Positions 11,690 to 25,121 are shown, counted from the first letter of the stretch. The stretch: DNA of 64,000 nucleotides from Lethocerus indicus (GCA_019843655.1 JACDQD010000001.1:49753868-49817867); one strand, 5' to 3'. Notes: generated from the letters alone by a model not told the origin. Numbers and translations are program-made.

Positions 11690-11860
11690 GACAACAAAGA
11701 TCTGACCCTCGAACTGAAACTAAATTCTCCTTCTCTCGCTTTATAGTTTAGAAACAAAAACTAAAACACTATTATTTTGTCCATAAGGTATCACGATATC
11801 TTTAGCGATCGAATCCAAAATATGTTCCATAGAATGTTTCCTTTCGATAGAAAAACAAAA
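11690..11860 (-). pseudogene. Decayed duplicate of the PRPF6 3' end (copy 4)
   Basis: On the minus strand it reads M-E-H-I-L-D-S-I-A-K-D-I-V-I-P, close to the PRPF6 terminal peptide. The TAGAAACAAAAACTAAAACA block from the PRPF6 3' UTR lies beside it. Part of the spacer between the two is deleted. Confidence 0.6.
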
Positions 11861-12339
11861 AGAATTCTAGGATAAATCTAGAAATAAATTAGGATAATAT
11901 TCGTTGTCGGATAACTGACGACTGATATTTAAAAAAATTAGAACAAATTTATTTTCCATTTGTATAAAAAAAACAAACTCACATTGTATACTCATATTTG
12001 TACTCATATATTCGTATTGTAATGTACACCAGAGCCAAACTAAATTTTAGGTACTTTCACATATTAGGTGCCGTTACGTGTATCCCTAGTTATATTTTAG
12101 TGGGTAAAGTTCATTCCCCGTGAATTATTATACGGATTAAACAATCTTCCATTGAAAAGTTCAATGTCGTCGAACTAAACCACTTAATTAAACAGTCTGT
12201 CATCACTTACCGTTGCGTACAGTTTACGGTTACGTTAGTTTAGAAATTGTACGCAGAATTAAGTTTGTAACGTAACACAAAGTAATATGTGAAAGGACAA
12301 GTGGCCCCCGTTAAAGGGAAAGTAACAAATTTTCTACGA

Positions 12340-12440
12340 CTATAAAAACGGATAATTTGGAAACAAAAACTAAAATGTTTTTTTATTTCGTCAATAGAAA
12401 CTATTTAGCCTAAATATATTACATTTGATGTATAACTAAC
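12340..12440 (-). pseudogene. Decayed duplicate of the PRPF6 3' UTR (copy 3)
   Basis: Shares the 3' UTR block of PRPF6 (GGAAACAAAAACTAAAA ... AGAAACTATTTAGCCTAAAT ... ATTACATTTGA on the plus strand) but loses similarity at the coding end. Confidence 0.5.
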
Positions 12441-12514
12441 AGCAGAAATCTATTTTTCATTTTAAAAATACAAACATATCTTTGCTTTGCTCTATATATT
12501 CACATTATAACCTA

Positions 12515-12662
12515 CCGAACCTAGACTGTTAAAAAGCTATGAAATAGCATTTTTATTTTGTCCATATAAACTATTTAGCCTAAACATATTACATTCAAAT
12601 CGGTATCAGTATATCTTCAGCGACCAGAGCCAGTATAGTTTTCCATTTAAAGTATCTATTTA
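12515..12662 (-). pseudogene. Decayed duplicate of the PRPF6 3' end (copy 2)
   Basis: On the minus strand it reads K-T-I-L-A-L-V-A-E-D-I-L-I-P-I-stop, against [19 protein letters not shown] in PRPF6, followed by the same 3' UTR words. The match in both protein and UTR makes chance similarity unlikely. Confidence 0.7.
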
Positions 12663-12787
12663 ATAAACGAATAGAAATTCATACAGAATAACAGCCATTG
12701 CTGTTTATCTTATGATTTCAACTGAAGAAATGAAAATGAATTTATATTATATCCCTTTAAATTCATATTGAAATATGACTGCCCCAC

Positions 12788-12930
12788 ACTATTGACAAAC
12801 TAAAATAATGTTTTTATTGAATCCATAGAAACAATACGGCCTAAATATATTACATTTAAATTGGAATCAGGGTATCATTAGCAATCAAAGGCTAAATGTG
12901 TAACAGAAAGTTTCCCTTTAATGGAAAAAA
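12788..12930 (-). pseudogene. Decayed duplicate of the PRPF6 3' end (copy 1)
   Basis: Same order as the end of PRPF6: remnant of the last codons, then stop and 3' UTR sequence (revcomp of TAAATATATTACATTTAAAT and CCATAGAAAC). The coding remnant contains an internal stop. Similarity is by eye and boundaries are approximate. Confidence 0.55.
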
Positions 12931-12954
12931 AAACCGTAGAAAAAAAACACAAAT

Positions 12955-12992
12955 CCACGGTATTCCAACCCCTCGCAGACCACAAAACAGGT
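12955..12992 (+). mobile_element. Solo tail of a foldback element
   Basis: TTCCAACCCCTCGCAGACCA then CAAAACAGGTAAGT, without the palindromic body. Confidence 0.6.
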
Positions 12993-13344
12993 AAGTTAAA
13001 ATGTATATTACATTCATTGTTAGAATACTTGTATTCGTAAACAGATTATTACCTTAAGCCTTGGGTTTACTGCTTCTAGGGGTGCGAGAAGATATTGAAA
13101 TTTTTAAAGGGTGTAGGACACAGAAGAGGTCGTGAGAGCCCCCGATCCAATATAACATTCATTGCCAGATAATGGACTTACCCCCGTATTCGCACCGGAA
13201 TCTGAATATAAACCGCCACACACACCACTCGAAATAAATTGTCTATATTTTTATATAATTATAAAAACGCACAATTTAGAAACAAAAACTAAAACACCAA
13301 TTTTACTTTGTCCATAGAAACTATTTAGCTTATATATATTACAT

Positions 13345-16138
13345 TCAGATCGGAATCGGGATATCTTTAGCGACCAGAGCCAGAATGTGTTCTATAGAGA
13401 GCCTCCAGTTCTTAATGTCTTTCGAGACGCGACACCAGTGCTCGCCGTGATGCGGTTCTGACAGGACACACCTCTTTCTTCACGTCTTCCTGGCCCTCTT
13501 CGGTGCCGTTGAGCAGCTCGAACTTGTAGAAGTAGGCCCACGCGTCGCCCAAGTCCGGTTCTATCTTCACCGTCCTGTTGAACCAGTCGCGGCACTTCTG
13601 CAGCTTGCGCTCCGACCAGAAGAGTTTAGAGACGGCGAGCAGCACGTGCGGGTCGTGCTCGCACCTCTTCAGCGCGTCAACGCTCTTCGTCTTCCTCTGC
13701 GGCCTCGGCTCCAGGAATATGGCCTCGGCCCAGAGCGGCCCCGCGTTCGGACACTCCTGCAACGCCTTCGCCATCAGGTTGTTGGCTATGTCTCGCAGGC
13801 TGGCCCTCGACTCCACCCTCACCGCTTCCAACCACAGCTGGGCGTTCTTCGGGTTCTTCAGGCGGGCCTTCTCCAGCACGGACCTGGCCTTCGTCAGCTG
13901 GTGACGCTTCTCCTCCAGCCGGCACATCATTATCCAGAGCGGCACCGAAGTCGGGCACTTCTTTATCGCCGTATTGTACGTCTCCCACGCCAAATCCACC
14001 AGGCCCCGCTGTTCCTCTATCTGCCCTTTCATCATCCACAATTTCGGGAAATCCGGAAACACCTTGATGGCGTCGTCCAGAAGTTTCAGAGACGAGTCGA
14101 GATTGTCGAGGCACCATTCTAGTTTCGCGGATTTCATCATGACCCTCGGGGTCGGTGCCGACGCCCTGGCCTTCGCCAACAGCCTCCTCGCCCTCTCGTA
14201 CTCGGAATTCTCCGATTCGAGTTTTACGGCGGCCAACCAGATCTCTTCCGAATTCGGATTGGCCTGGAACGCCAACGACAGAATGCCCCTGGCAGCGGGC
14301 ACGTCGCCGGCCATCCACTTGGACTTGGCGCCCATCAACCACAGCACCTCCGACTTGGGACAATGGGCCACAGCCCTCTGGAGCAGGGCCTCCAGCGACT
14401 CCCGAGTACCGTTGTTCTTCTCGAAATAAGCGGCCCTGAGCCATATCGATTTTTTGCTCGGGAATGTGGTCAACGCCTGGTTGTAGAGTGCTCTGGCGCA
14501 CTCGAACGCGCCCTGCGTGGCGCACCCTTCGGCGTCTTCCATCCATGTGTGCTTCCTGTCCTCCTCCTCGACGCCGTGGCCCATGATGGCCCTGATGAGC
14601 ACCTGGCAGGTGTGCACCGACCCCGCCTTCTCGGCCTCTATAGCCTCTTTGAACCAGTGCTCCCTGTTGATCTCGACCCCGTTAGCGCTCAACGATGTTA
14701 TCGCCCTGTCTATTATCTTTTCCACCATGTGGTTGTTGCCGTTGGCTTCCTCCAGTTTGGCGGCCGTGACCCATATCTGCCTGTCGGTGGGGATGTTCTC
14801 GCGCGCTTTGTTCAGCACTTTCCGGGCGTTCTCGTAGGTCTCGAGCCTGGCGAGGGCCAGCCAGAGATCGACGCTTGTCGGACAGCATTCGACGGCTCTG
14901 CTCAAGAGAATCCGGGCGTCTTCGGGGTCCTCGAGTTCGACCGCGGCCTTCCACAGTCTGACGGAGTTGGGAATGTGCTCCAGCGCCTTCCTGTAGACTC
15001 TCCTCTTGGCCTTAGTTTCCGTTTCTAAGTCGGCGGCTCTGATCCATATCCTGACCGAGGTCGGAATATGGCGAACGGCCTGCGTGATAACACCTTTCGC
15101 CATGTCGGGAGGTTGCAACCTCGCCGCCTCCAACCAGAGGTCCTCCGACTTGTTGTTTTCTTCGCAGCCTTTCATTATCAGATTCCTGGCGGCTTGAATT
15201 TTGCCGGTTACCTCTTCGAGACGCGCCGAAGCTATCCATGCCGGTGGGTGGTTGGGGTTCGTCTCCCTGACGGACTTGAGCAGCAGGCGGGCCTTCTTGA
15301 TATCGTTGATGTCGCCGCCGTATGTGGGTATCATGCTCTGGAGGTCGGTCAAATAGCCCTTGGGATCGACGACCGTTTGGCCTTCGACCGAATCGGAGAC
15401 CTGGTTGAGTTTGACGTTCATGAGGTTGTTGCGGGCCTGTCCCATCTTCCTGAGGTCGAGGTCGCCGGTCGGCGTGAGCATGCCCTGGGTGGCCGTTGCC
15501 GGAATCGTGCTGATGAGGCCTCCGGTGGGGTCTATCGACGCCGCCGACTCCCCTCCCAGGTTCCTTGAGAGGACCGAGTCGGGCAGCGGTGTGAACCTCT
15601 CCGCACGGGGGTTTCTCACCTTCCTGTTCCTGGCGTCGCCGACTTCCGGAATGTTGCGCCACTCGTCCTCGCTCACTGTCACCAGGCCGCGCTTCAGGTC
15701 GCTGAACTGCTGCTGTATCTTGGGCCGCTCCTGCCTGTACTTCTCCAATTCCTCTTTGAGCCTCTTCTCCCTGTACTCCTTCCGCTTCTCGTCCATCCTC
15801 TTGTCTATCTCCTCGTAGATGGCGTCGGCCTCCTCGTCGTCCTTGTCGTAGGGATCCTTGCTGAAGAGGGAGCCGCCGTAGCCGGAGAACTCGTCGTAGT
15901 TGGAATCGTTGAGGTCCTCGTCGTCGTCCTCCTCCTCCTCCTTCTTCTTCCTTTTGCTGGGCGGGGCGTGCCTGTCGTCGGAGACGTCGTTGGCGTCCCT
16001 GGCCGGGCCGATGTCCGACCTGGTCGTGAAGCCGGTGGCTCCTCGGCCGACGCCGGCGACATAGCCGAGGGGGGCGGGCAGGCCCAGGAAGTGCTTCTTG
16101 TTGCGGTTGACGAGGGCGGCGGGAGGTGCCGTCATCAT
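13345..16138 (-). CDS. PRPF6: Pre-mRNA-processing factor 6 (U5 snRNP, tri-snRNP bridge), with one apparent frameshift
   Basis: A single-exon frame runs from ATG 16136-16138 to near the 3' end. It starts with the PRP1 N-terminal domain ([18 protein letters not shown], acidic [19 protein letters not shown], then [14 protein letters not shown]), followed by the KGYLTDL...[22 protein letters not shown] segment and a long array of HAT/TPR-like helical repeats. PRPF6 joins U5 and U4/U6 snRNPs in the tri-snRNP and acts in the nucleus during splicing. The open frame is 908 codons, but the last 20 residues do not fit the family. Around 13,474, in AAGAAAGAGG on the coding strand, dropping one base restores a family-like C-terminus ([13 protein letters not shown] onward) that stops at 13345-13347. 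This gives about 931 residues, against about 941 in human. Either a sequencing indel or a recent mutation could explain it. The coding sequence has no intron. Confidence 0.95.
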
Positions 16139-19100
16139 TAACGATCTGCCTTCGGTCCCAATGTCGGATAATATAACTATAACCGCGTTTAATCGCCGAG
16201 ACGATTAAAACTATCGAACGTTGCGCGAACGGAAAACACTCAGGTTTGAAACCTGTGCGGGAAGGTAATAGTTGTTTACTACTAAATTCCATTAATTTTT
16301 TTTTATTTTTTATTTTTATCCGAGTAAACGGGATATTTATAAATATTAGCGCGTTATATTATCGGAGACTATACTATATTTTTTTAAAACGCCAAATTGT
16401 AAAAGTCAGAAAAAGTGTATACAGTGTACGGCGGGCGGGTGGCGGAGGAGGATGCATCTCCTGGCGCTCCGGTATATTATGTTTAATATAATAGCGATTG
16501 TTTAAAAGTTGTTATTCAATGACTGGCTTATATATTGCACGTATAATAGGGCGACAATAACGTTGGGTGTAGGGTGATCGTCGACGGGGATTTATGCAGC
16601 GTTGGGTTTCTTCCATTTTTCCCTCCAGCCCCATTGTTGCCGGTGGTACCATTTTGCTTTGGGGTCTTGCCTCGTTGTAGCCGTATCTCGTATTGGGCCA
16701 TTTCTTCAGTCGAGGACCGCCCAGAGCTCAGCCCGACCAGATCGCCTTTCAATTCGGCCCCCGCCTGAACTCGGCCAACACTTTTATTTTACCGTCTCGA
16801 TTGTTCCAAGGTGAGTCGGAATTGGCAAATTGCGAATACTAAGTCTTCGACGTTGTCCGGCCTCCCTTCGCCGTCTCCTCTCGCTTTGTCACGTTATTAA
16901 GTCCCCGGCTGGATCTGCATGCTCTCTCCCCCCTCTCCTATTACAATACATTTACGCCTTATTCATTTTCCTTCTACATTTTTTTCCATCCGACGCTATG
17001 TATTTAGCGTTTGCGTAAATAAAAAAAATTTTTTTCAATATATCAATTTTTTTTTTACAATCGTCCAATATTTATTGTACACCGAGGGATAGCCCAATTA
17101 TTGTCACTATTTTAATCTAATACAATTCTCTATTTATTCGGCTCGAAGGCGCAGAGAGTTCACACGAGCAGGTATGGAAGAGTGAGTATGTTTATTATTA
17201 CGTCTTATACTTATTTATGCTGAAATTTCGCCAATATCCGTTATTGAAATTGAATTTCGAGATCGATCCAATTTGATAGAACGATTCGTCGAAAATTCGC
17301 ATACCTTTCATCCTTTCGCCGGGTTTATTTCGCGCTCTACCGGCCAGAAATATTCGATTTATCCGATTATGAATTTCAGGATTGAGTAAGAATGGAACCA
17401 GCGAGAACAGTCCCTCAAATTTAAAATATAATAAACTATAATATTGTTTGTTGTTGCGATTGTTGGTTGGAAATTTTTAGACGTTTCCCAACGATAAACA
17501 ACGTTCCTAAGTAAGATTTAAATCTGGGACATACATCGGATTCAGATTTCATATTTTGGAATCTCGAATTGGCTCTAAAGAAGCTTACAGCCAAAATGGA
17601 CTCATTTTTTGAAAAAAAAAACTACAATTTTGCATAACCTTACAGAAATGGTTAATATCGACTCATTTTTTTTGAATTTGAATACTTCCCTATATACTGG
17701 TTTGAGGGAATTCGCTACACCGATTGTAGGGAGTAAATAATGAAAAAAAATGACACTATCCGCTAGCGATTTAAATTTATAGTGTCAATTCCATAGTATT
17801 CAGTTTATAGTATCACTATTATGTTTTTATTTATTTATTTCCAGATTTTGAGATAGCTCCCTTTGTTGTTTGAACCTTTCAGTCCAGAACATGTTGATAT
17901 GAGTCGAGCGAATTTATAGCTCTTTCAAAAATTCATATCAGTTTTGTATATTTTATATCGGGCCGCTTAAACATTGAATCTATTACGAACATCTATTAAC
18001 GATGGGTTATTTATTTGTCCCGGCTGAAGACTATTAAATTACTATTAAATAGTTTTTAATAAGTAAACATTCAGACTGAGCTCCGGGTGAAAAAAATATG
18101 ACTGTTTCTTTGCGTTTAATGTTCAAGAATAGCTTTCTGTTTACGGACACTCGGAACTCGCGGGGGATCTTGTTAACTTGACCCGTAACTAATTAGATTA
18201 TTCACAATTTTAACTGAATATTTCGATATCCGTATTACCGATGAAGTTGTCGCTCGGAATACTTGTAGCGGGTAGAAACGATGTTTGAAAATTCCGATCG
18301 AAACTATTCATGCAGAAGAGGTTTCCCTGTTAGGATCGGTTACATCCATTTTCGGTATTCAGTTTCAATTAATTACGATGAACATTGCTCAGTTTGTTCG
18401 GCGAATAACTGTTCAGTGAACCTGCTTAAACAGGTCCTCAGGTTTGCGTTTACACAATAACTCTATTGTTCCGACTCTGAATATCTTATGAGGTGATTTT
18501 GTTTCGAATTCGTCTGTTATTCCATCAGACTCTGCATTCTCTGCAATTTCTGCACACTGTTCATTTATTATCGCATGTTGATTCCTCGGTCGAATGCAGC
18601 CCTTTCATCCCTACACTACTTAAGACTATTCAATAGGCTTCAGTCCTTTGACACTGAATGCTTTTTAAAATATATTGTTATAATAATATCTTGTACAATG
18701 CGCGTTTATTTATTGGACGTTGCCTGGAAGTTTTTTACGGAAGACACTCTTCGAAATTGATTTCTTGGTACAAAATCTTTCGTTAATAACGTTTCATTTT
18801 ATGATTTATATCACCAGCTATCACACTTGAAGCTGGGAAACACTTTGATGAGATTGTTTTTCAACATTGTTAGTGTTTGTCTGTTTGGTTGTGTGTTGTT
18901 AGATTTTTGATTGTTCACCAATAAAATTGAAAACAATGTATCTACTTATAGTGCCATTTTTAATACTGTTAAAACTGTTATTATTTAAGTCTAATTTGCG
19001 ATTTTAAATAATGGATTTTTATTACATTTGTTATCTACTTTCACTTACCTGTAAAAATACAAAACCGTCGAGGCAATTGTTAACATTATTGGGAGAATCA

Positions 19101-22100
19101 AGCTCCGTCCGTCGATTCATACGAATAATGAATCGATTCCCCGGCTTTTAATATTAACAGTGCTAACGGCCGCGTTATTATATTAAAATGTGCGCCAATT
19201 ATTCCAGTGTGGGAATTCTCGGATGAATGGGAGCGTTTTCAAAATATTCAAACTTCTCGTTGGATCCGAATAAAACTTGAGCTTTCGATGTTTTCGTTTT
19301 TATCTCTTGACTATTAATAACGTCACATCAGTATCGAATCGAGTTTGTGGCAATTTGTGATCGTTTTATTTTTTTTGAAATAGTTCTTTATTATTATATC
19401 AGTGTTTGAACTAGCAGACCAATTGTGTGTGTGTGACCAACACTGAGAGGAAGTCGATGATTAAAACAAAAATTTGTTTCCAGCGTATAACGCATAATTG
19501 AAATATGCATTGTCCATTAATAATAAATGTATACCTCTTTGTAAATTTGATTTTGACAACAACTAATGTTATATATGTACATGTGATAGATAACCTGGTT
19601 ACTTTTTCTATCGTTTAATAGAAAATTCTGTTTCTATATCTATATAATATCTTCTATATAATAGCTTGTGTACAAGTTTAAACTTCGCACACTTTAGTTC
19701 CTCCATTGATTTTCCATACCGGCATTTTTGTTGTATGAAGAACATTGATATGTTTTGCATTTGTTGTTCATTGCATGGGATGATAGAGTAGTAGTTTTTG
19801 CATGTTTACCGTTAGACAATGTCGGGTTATACCGAACCCCTTCAAAAAATAGGATATCTAATTTAGTTTCATTCTGCAAATAGAAAAATCTTGCTTGGTA
19901 ATTTTCCTTTCAAATTGACTGAACTTTTACTATTCGTGTGATTAAATGTTGCCGTACTGCAACCTAGACTTTGGTCAACATTTTTAATTAATTTTTTCTA
20001 TTACATTTCATTCATTGTTTAATCGGAGGCAATGATCTGTAATTCCACAATATATTAGATATTATTCTGACAGTAAAATTCTTATAAGATTTCTATTGAC
20101 CGTTTGCAACAAGAGAAATAACTCTTTTTCAAACTGAATTCTCAGGACTGTTGAGATTATCTCATTATTACCTTACCCGATAATTTGCTCGACATTTTAC
20201 CTATTATTTCTAGGATTACATATCTAGTACATTGTCTATTTTGAGACAATAGATTATTACGCGGTCGACAATATTCGTAAAAGGTTCGAATTAACTACTG
20301 CGAGAAAGAAACTTTTCAAAACCGAATTCTCTGTTAATAATTTCATAAATAACAAATATCATTAACTGTTTGGTACTGTTATGATTACCGCATTGAAACC
20401 TTCCCCCCACCGGGAGAATTCGCTTGTTTCTATCTAGTTTTTTCGTTATATTTTGTACACGAGGTAATAAATTGTTTGAGTGTACAAATTGTTATTCAAC
20501 TGGCAAATAAGATTTATACATACTTTTTTAAAACGAAATTTTTTAAAATATCAATGGTCGACACGAAATTTATATTTTATAAAAATACACGTTCAACTTT
20601 ACCTTCGTTTAATATTAGATTGGAAATTGGTTTGAAACACTTCGATGGGAGTGTAAAGAAGTAGTGGACATTACTTAAAACGGCAGTATAAAAAGAAATT
20701 TATATTTTTGATCATGTTGTTTTGACCAAATCTTAAGTTTGTTGTTGTTGTTGTTGTTGGAGTAGGTCAGTTTATTATCTTGTCTGCGCTGGTTTTGTGC
20801 GGAGTGGGGGTATAGAAAGAGAGAGAGAGAGAGAGAGAGATATTGCGTCTAAGTAAAAAAAGACCAATTTCAAGGCTGCCGACAGTCATCAAGGCCACTA
20901 TTTTAACCCTTCTTCTGTACTGAATCTCTATTATTTTTATATCTGTTCAATTTATATAACGCGCTAATTGTTACTTCCTTCCTTGTTAGCGACCCCTTCC
21001 TCACCCCCACCCCCACCTACCCACGCTCTGTCCTCCCATTATTATTGACAGTAGGGAAATGTTTGTATTTCGATTGTGCATCGAACGGGGAAACAAAATT
21101 GTGACGGTGGTACGGACGCGAAAGAGAACGCTCGCGCAACGAAAATGAGGGGACGAAAGGGACAAAAATGTATGTATTAAATAAAATAAGTTGCGTCGAT
21201 AGTCAAATTATATATTGTCCCATTGCACTACTGTTTATGCCACGGTATTTCAATTCCATTTTTCTACTTGTGCTCCGTTATTCAATTTGGTGTAGTATCT
21301 TGCATTGATAACTAGCATTATTTTTAACATTTTATATTGTTATCATACAGTTGATTGTACTTCCATATATATATATATATATTTCATTTTTATACTGTTA
21401 AAAACTTTGGAAGGTAGGTACGATTATGTCCTATCGTGTTTTGTTATTTATTTTGATGTAGGATCTTTTATTGATTACTATTGATTATTTTTATTGGTCA
21501 CCTTTTTTTTAAAGTTTAAATGATCTTGAAAATACAAATAGCGGTTATACCGTTCTATCTGTACGTTATAATTTTCAGTTTTTATATTCAGTCCAGATAA
21601 GAATACTCTCAGACATTACCGAAACGTATTCCAGTATCTGTATTTCCAACAAAGCGGTATATTGAAATACTCGTAGTGAGTATGACTTATGGTTACAAAA
21701 ATGTTAAAAAAAAACAGGTATTCTAAATGATTTATGGTTGTTTTGATCAAAGGGTATCCTGGTTAAAATGATTTTATAGGATTTGCGATGTCCATTTTTT
21801 TGTGTTAGTCACACTTACAAGTATTGATAAATAACAGCGGTTATATGGATATTAGAAAATAATTTATTTTACATTCGCAAAAGTTCATCCAAACAACTTG
21901 AATGTTTTTCTCAAACTGTTATAACTTGACAGAAAAAACAGAATTAAATATGATTTGAACATAGAAAAATATCACTTAGGACCAAAGGTCAGGAAACTGT
22001 TTTTGGTCAAATATAGGGTTAAACAACCGTTATTGTTGGCTGTACAGCTTAAAATGTATTTCATAATTTAGTTTTAGTATTATATTGTCTTGTATAAACA

Positions 22101-23929
22101 GTACTTGCATCGTCGGGAAATTAAGTATTTTCTTTGCATCCATAAAATATCATTCCTGGAGGTTTGGTTTTCTATTACCTATTTAAATTGAAAACTACCT
22201 TAATAACGCTTTGAATAACCATTTTCGTGTTAAATGAAACAGACATGTATGGTTATTTCTGTGAAATATATATTGCAGTATCTGTCGGATCAATATTTTG
22301 AAATGCCAGTCAAAGGCAAACTGGAGGTAAATATAAGTTGAAATATAAGAAATATTCCGGTGCCTAGAATAGTCAAATTTGACAATCAAGTAAGTAAACA
22401 TAGAGTAGACAATTTTCATGATGTTATAAGTGACTAAAAATACAAAACATCGAATACATTACATACAAAATAATGGAACTACAGTAAAGACATACCGAGT
22501 GGATTTTATATTGTCTGTAGTGGTCACAAAACAGACACGTATAGTTTTGTTAGCAATATAATTATTACTACTAATACTGTTGGAATTCTAGAGGTAGAAA
22601 AACAATAAATATTGAGACGTAAAGACCTAAACAGCAGTTTATTCCCAGTCTATGCACCCGGACAGGTTAGGTTGCATAAAACGTTAATGTTACAGTTATG
22701 ATTTTATGTATATTTGAATTCCCCCATCCCTCTTTTCGGCCCCATTCCCACTTCCCTTATGGTTTGCAGGTGGGGATTGATTAGGAATATGGGTCAACTG
22801 ATATGTATATATTCGAAATTATAACATGATTTATGTCACTATGGCAATGGTAAGATTATAGTGATTGTTTGCATCCTATTCAACGTTCAATCGAGATTAA
22901 TATTTGTCCAGCATCGTTTAAAATTTTTAAAGCAATATATAGGTTTAAAAAGGTATCATTCGGGAAGGACTGTTCTATTTATTTCATTTATTATGGTCAT
23001 AAATAAATCTCTTATACATTGCGGTTCTTCGAGGTATTTGATAAAATTTGTTATACGTGGGTGTAGGCAACGTTATGATTCTTTATTGTTTTTCATTTTA
23101 TTACAAACGAATCGCTCGAAACATCATTCAAAATAAATCAATCACATTTATATACAATTATACTTATGCTGCTTAGTGGTGTGGCATTCTGCCCAAATAA
23201 ATGTCCGAAGTTCCTCTTCAATTTGCATTGAACAACAAATAAAACATCGAAAAGGCTGTACATATATAAAAAAATAATTTGTACATAAGCAATATTTTAG
23301 GTTTTCTGTCATAGCTATTTCTACACTTAAGCTATTTTAAAGCGTCCATTATTACAATCGGTAGTTTTGGTGTCATTTTAATATTTACTCGTCAAGCGCT
23401 AATTTCATACTTTTATTTCGATTGTGCTTTATAAAATATGCTTTCCTAGAGCACATTACTGAGAGGCACTTAAAATTATACTGTATTTTGGGTCCCACTT
23501 CGAATCGGCAAATAAAATCAGTTTCTATTCTGTTAGGGCCAAATCGTTTTTGGGACCGATTTTTGTTTCTCTATTTTTTTTGTTTGCTGCCAAACAACAA
23601 TTATTATCCAAATAATAAGAAAAAACCGTTTTTGAAAAAATTGAAATCGCCATTTTGCCCACAGTCGTGTGCCGAAAAATGAGCGGTACATATTTGAAGC
23701 TTTTTAAAAAAAACTATTATATTTTTTACATTAAATCTTTTTTGATATTATATAAAGTAGACAGTGAATAGAGCTACAATAGGAATACAGTAAACCTGGC
23801 TTATTTATTACGATCTGTTATGGGATTTTAAAAAAAGCAGAAAGTCCGAATCTCTCGGCCTTCTGTATCATCGATTTTTTTCGCCGCGTCCGCCAACCTC
23901 GCGGAATTTTTCGTGAAATCGGCTCGTCC

Positions 23930-24700
23930 GCGTTTAACGATACAAATGTTTTATTTGTTTTTTTTTCTTTTCTATCGAACGCCCATTTCGGAAAAATACG
24001 TTCCGTACAATTCGATTTGACGCCGTTACATTTCGTGACGTCATCGCGTTTTCACGCCTACCGCCAACAACCCGTTTTGTATCGTCGGCACCGTTTATTT
24101 TTTCTTTCTTTTTGTTTAAAGCGCGGTCCAAGAATTGATTCCGTAGAAAATGACCCGAGGAAACATTTTGTTAATATTTGAACCGCCATTTTACCGGTCA
24201 TCGAATCCAATTACCACCCCCCGACACTGTCATCAATGAATGAAACTATTTAATCGAAAAAAAACAGTTTGGAAATACCATTAGGCCATAAACGTTCTAA
24301 AGGAGGCCTGGCGTTTATCGGTACAAATTTTTTTTTTCTGCATCGAACGCCTCTTTCGAAAATTATGTTCCGTACAATTTGATTTAACACCGTTACATTT
24401 AGTGACGTCACGCTTAACGCCGAGTGACGTCATCGAGTTATCACACCTACCGCCAGCAACCCGTCTTGTATCGTCAGCTCGTTTGCTTTTTATTTTTTTT
24501 TTTTGTTTAAAGCGCGGTCCATGAATTGATTCTGTAGAAAATGACCCGAAGAAACCTTTTTTTAATATTTGAACCGCCATTTTACCGGCAATCGGACCCA
24601 ATTCCTTCCCTCCTCCCCCTTAACTTCGTCATCAATGAATGAAACAGTTTGGAAATGTCATTAGGCCATAAACGTTCCGAGGGAGGCCCGGCGTTTAAGA
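23930..24700. repeat. Two-copy tandem duplication, about 370-bp unit
   Basis: About 23,930-24,300 and 24,305-24,700 share the same order of words: a TCCGTACAATT box, GACGTCA sites, CCCGT-TTGTATCGTC, TTTGTTTAAAGCGCGGTCCA, GAACCGCCATTTTACCGG and ATTAGGCCATAAACGTTC. The copies differ by scattered substitutions and small indels, so the duplication is not recent. No coding potential is seen. Confidence 0.75.
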
Positions 24701-25120
24701 TTAGATTTTCCAATAAGACATTTTCAAATATGGAAGTCGTGCGCTTTTTTTTCTTATTATTCTAGTGTGCGTTCAGTTCTGTACGGGGCCGTTAATACGT
24801 CCGGCCGCGTCTACTATTCTACTTTTTAGTTTTTTCATTCGATATACTGAGTGGATTTCACTAATTGCGTCTACAAATCTATTCGACTCTATCCCGAGGC
24901 CGAACCCGATTCACGGGGAAAACACGAAAAACAAACGTCCATTTCATATTTTGCATCGGTTTTTCGAAGCCCATTTACCAATCCTGCCCTAACAGTTTAC
25001 ACGGCGTCCTCGCGCTACATAAAAACGGACAGAAAATGATATTTCGGTGCCGATAAATAACCGGGATAAGATATAAAACGGGCCGACCAAGTTTAAATAT
25101 GGCGCGACTCACTCTCATTG

Positions 25121-25121
<1 letters not shown>

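Larger units (their letters stand above)
11082..13344. other. Intergenic, AT-rich, between the peptide cluster and PRPF6
   Basis: No gene recognised. It holds the four PRPF6 3'-end duplicates listed separately and a solo foldback-element tail at 12955-12992. A CCTAACGTAACCTAACC stretch lies near 11,213-11,231; I see no further structure. Confidence 0.6.

Noticed and set aside
15012..16292. Long minus-strand frame (426 codons) overlapping PRPF6
   Set aside because: Arginine/proline/glutamine-rich shadow of the GC-rich PRPF6 coding frame; no family similarity.
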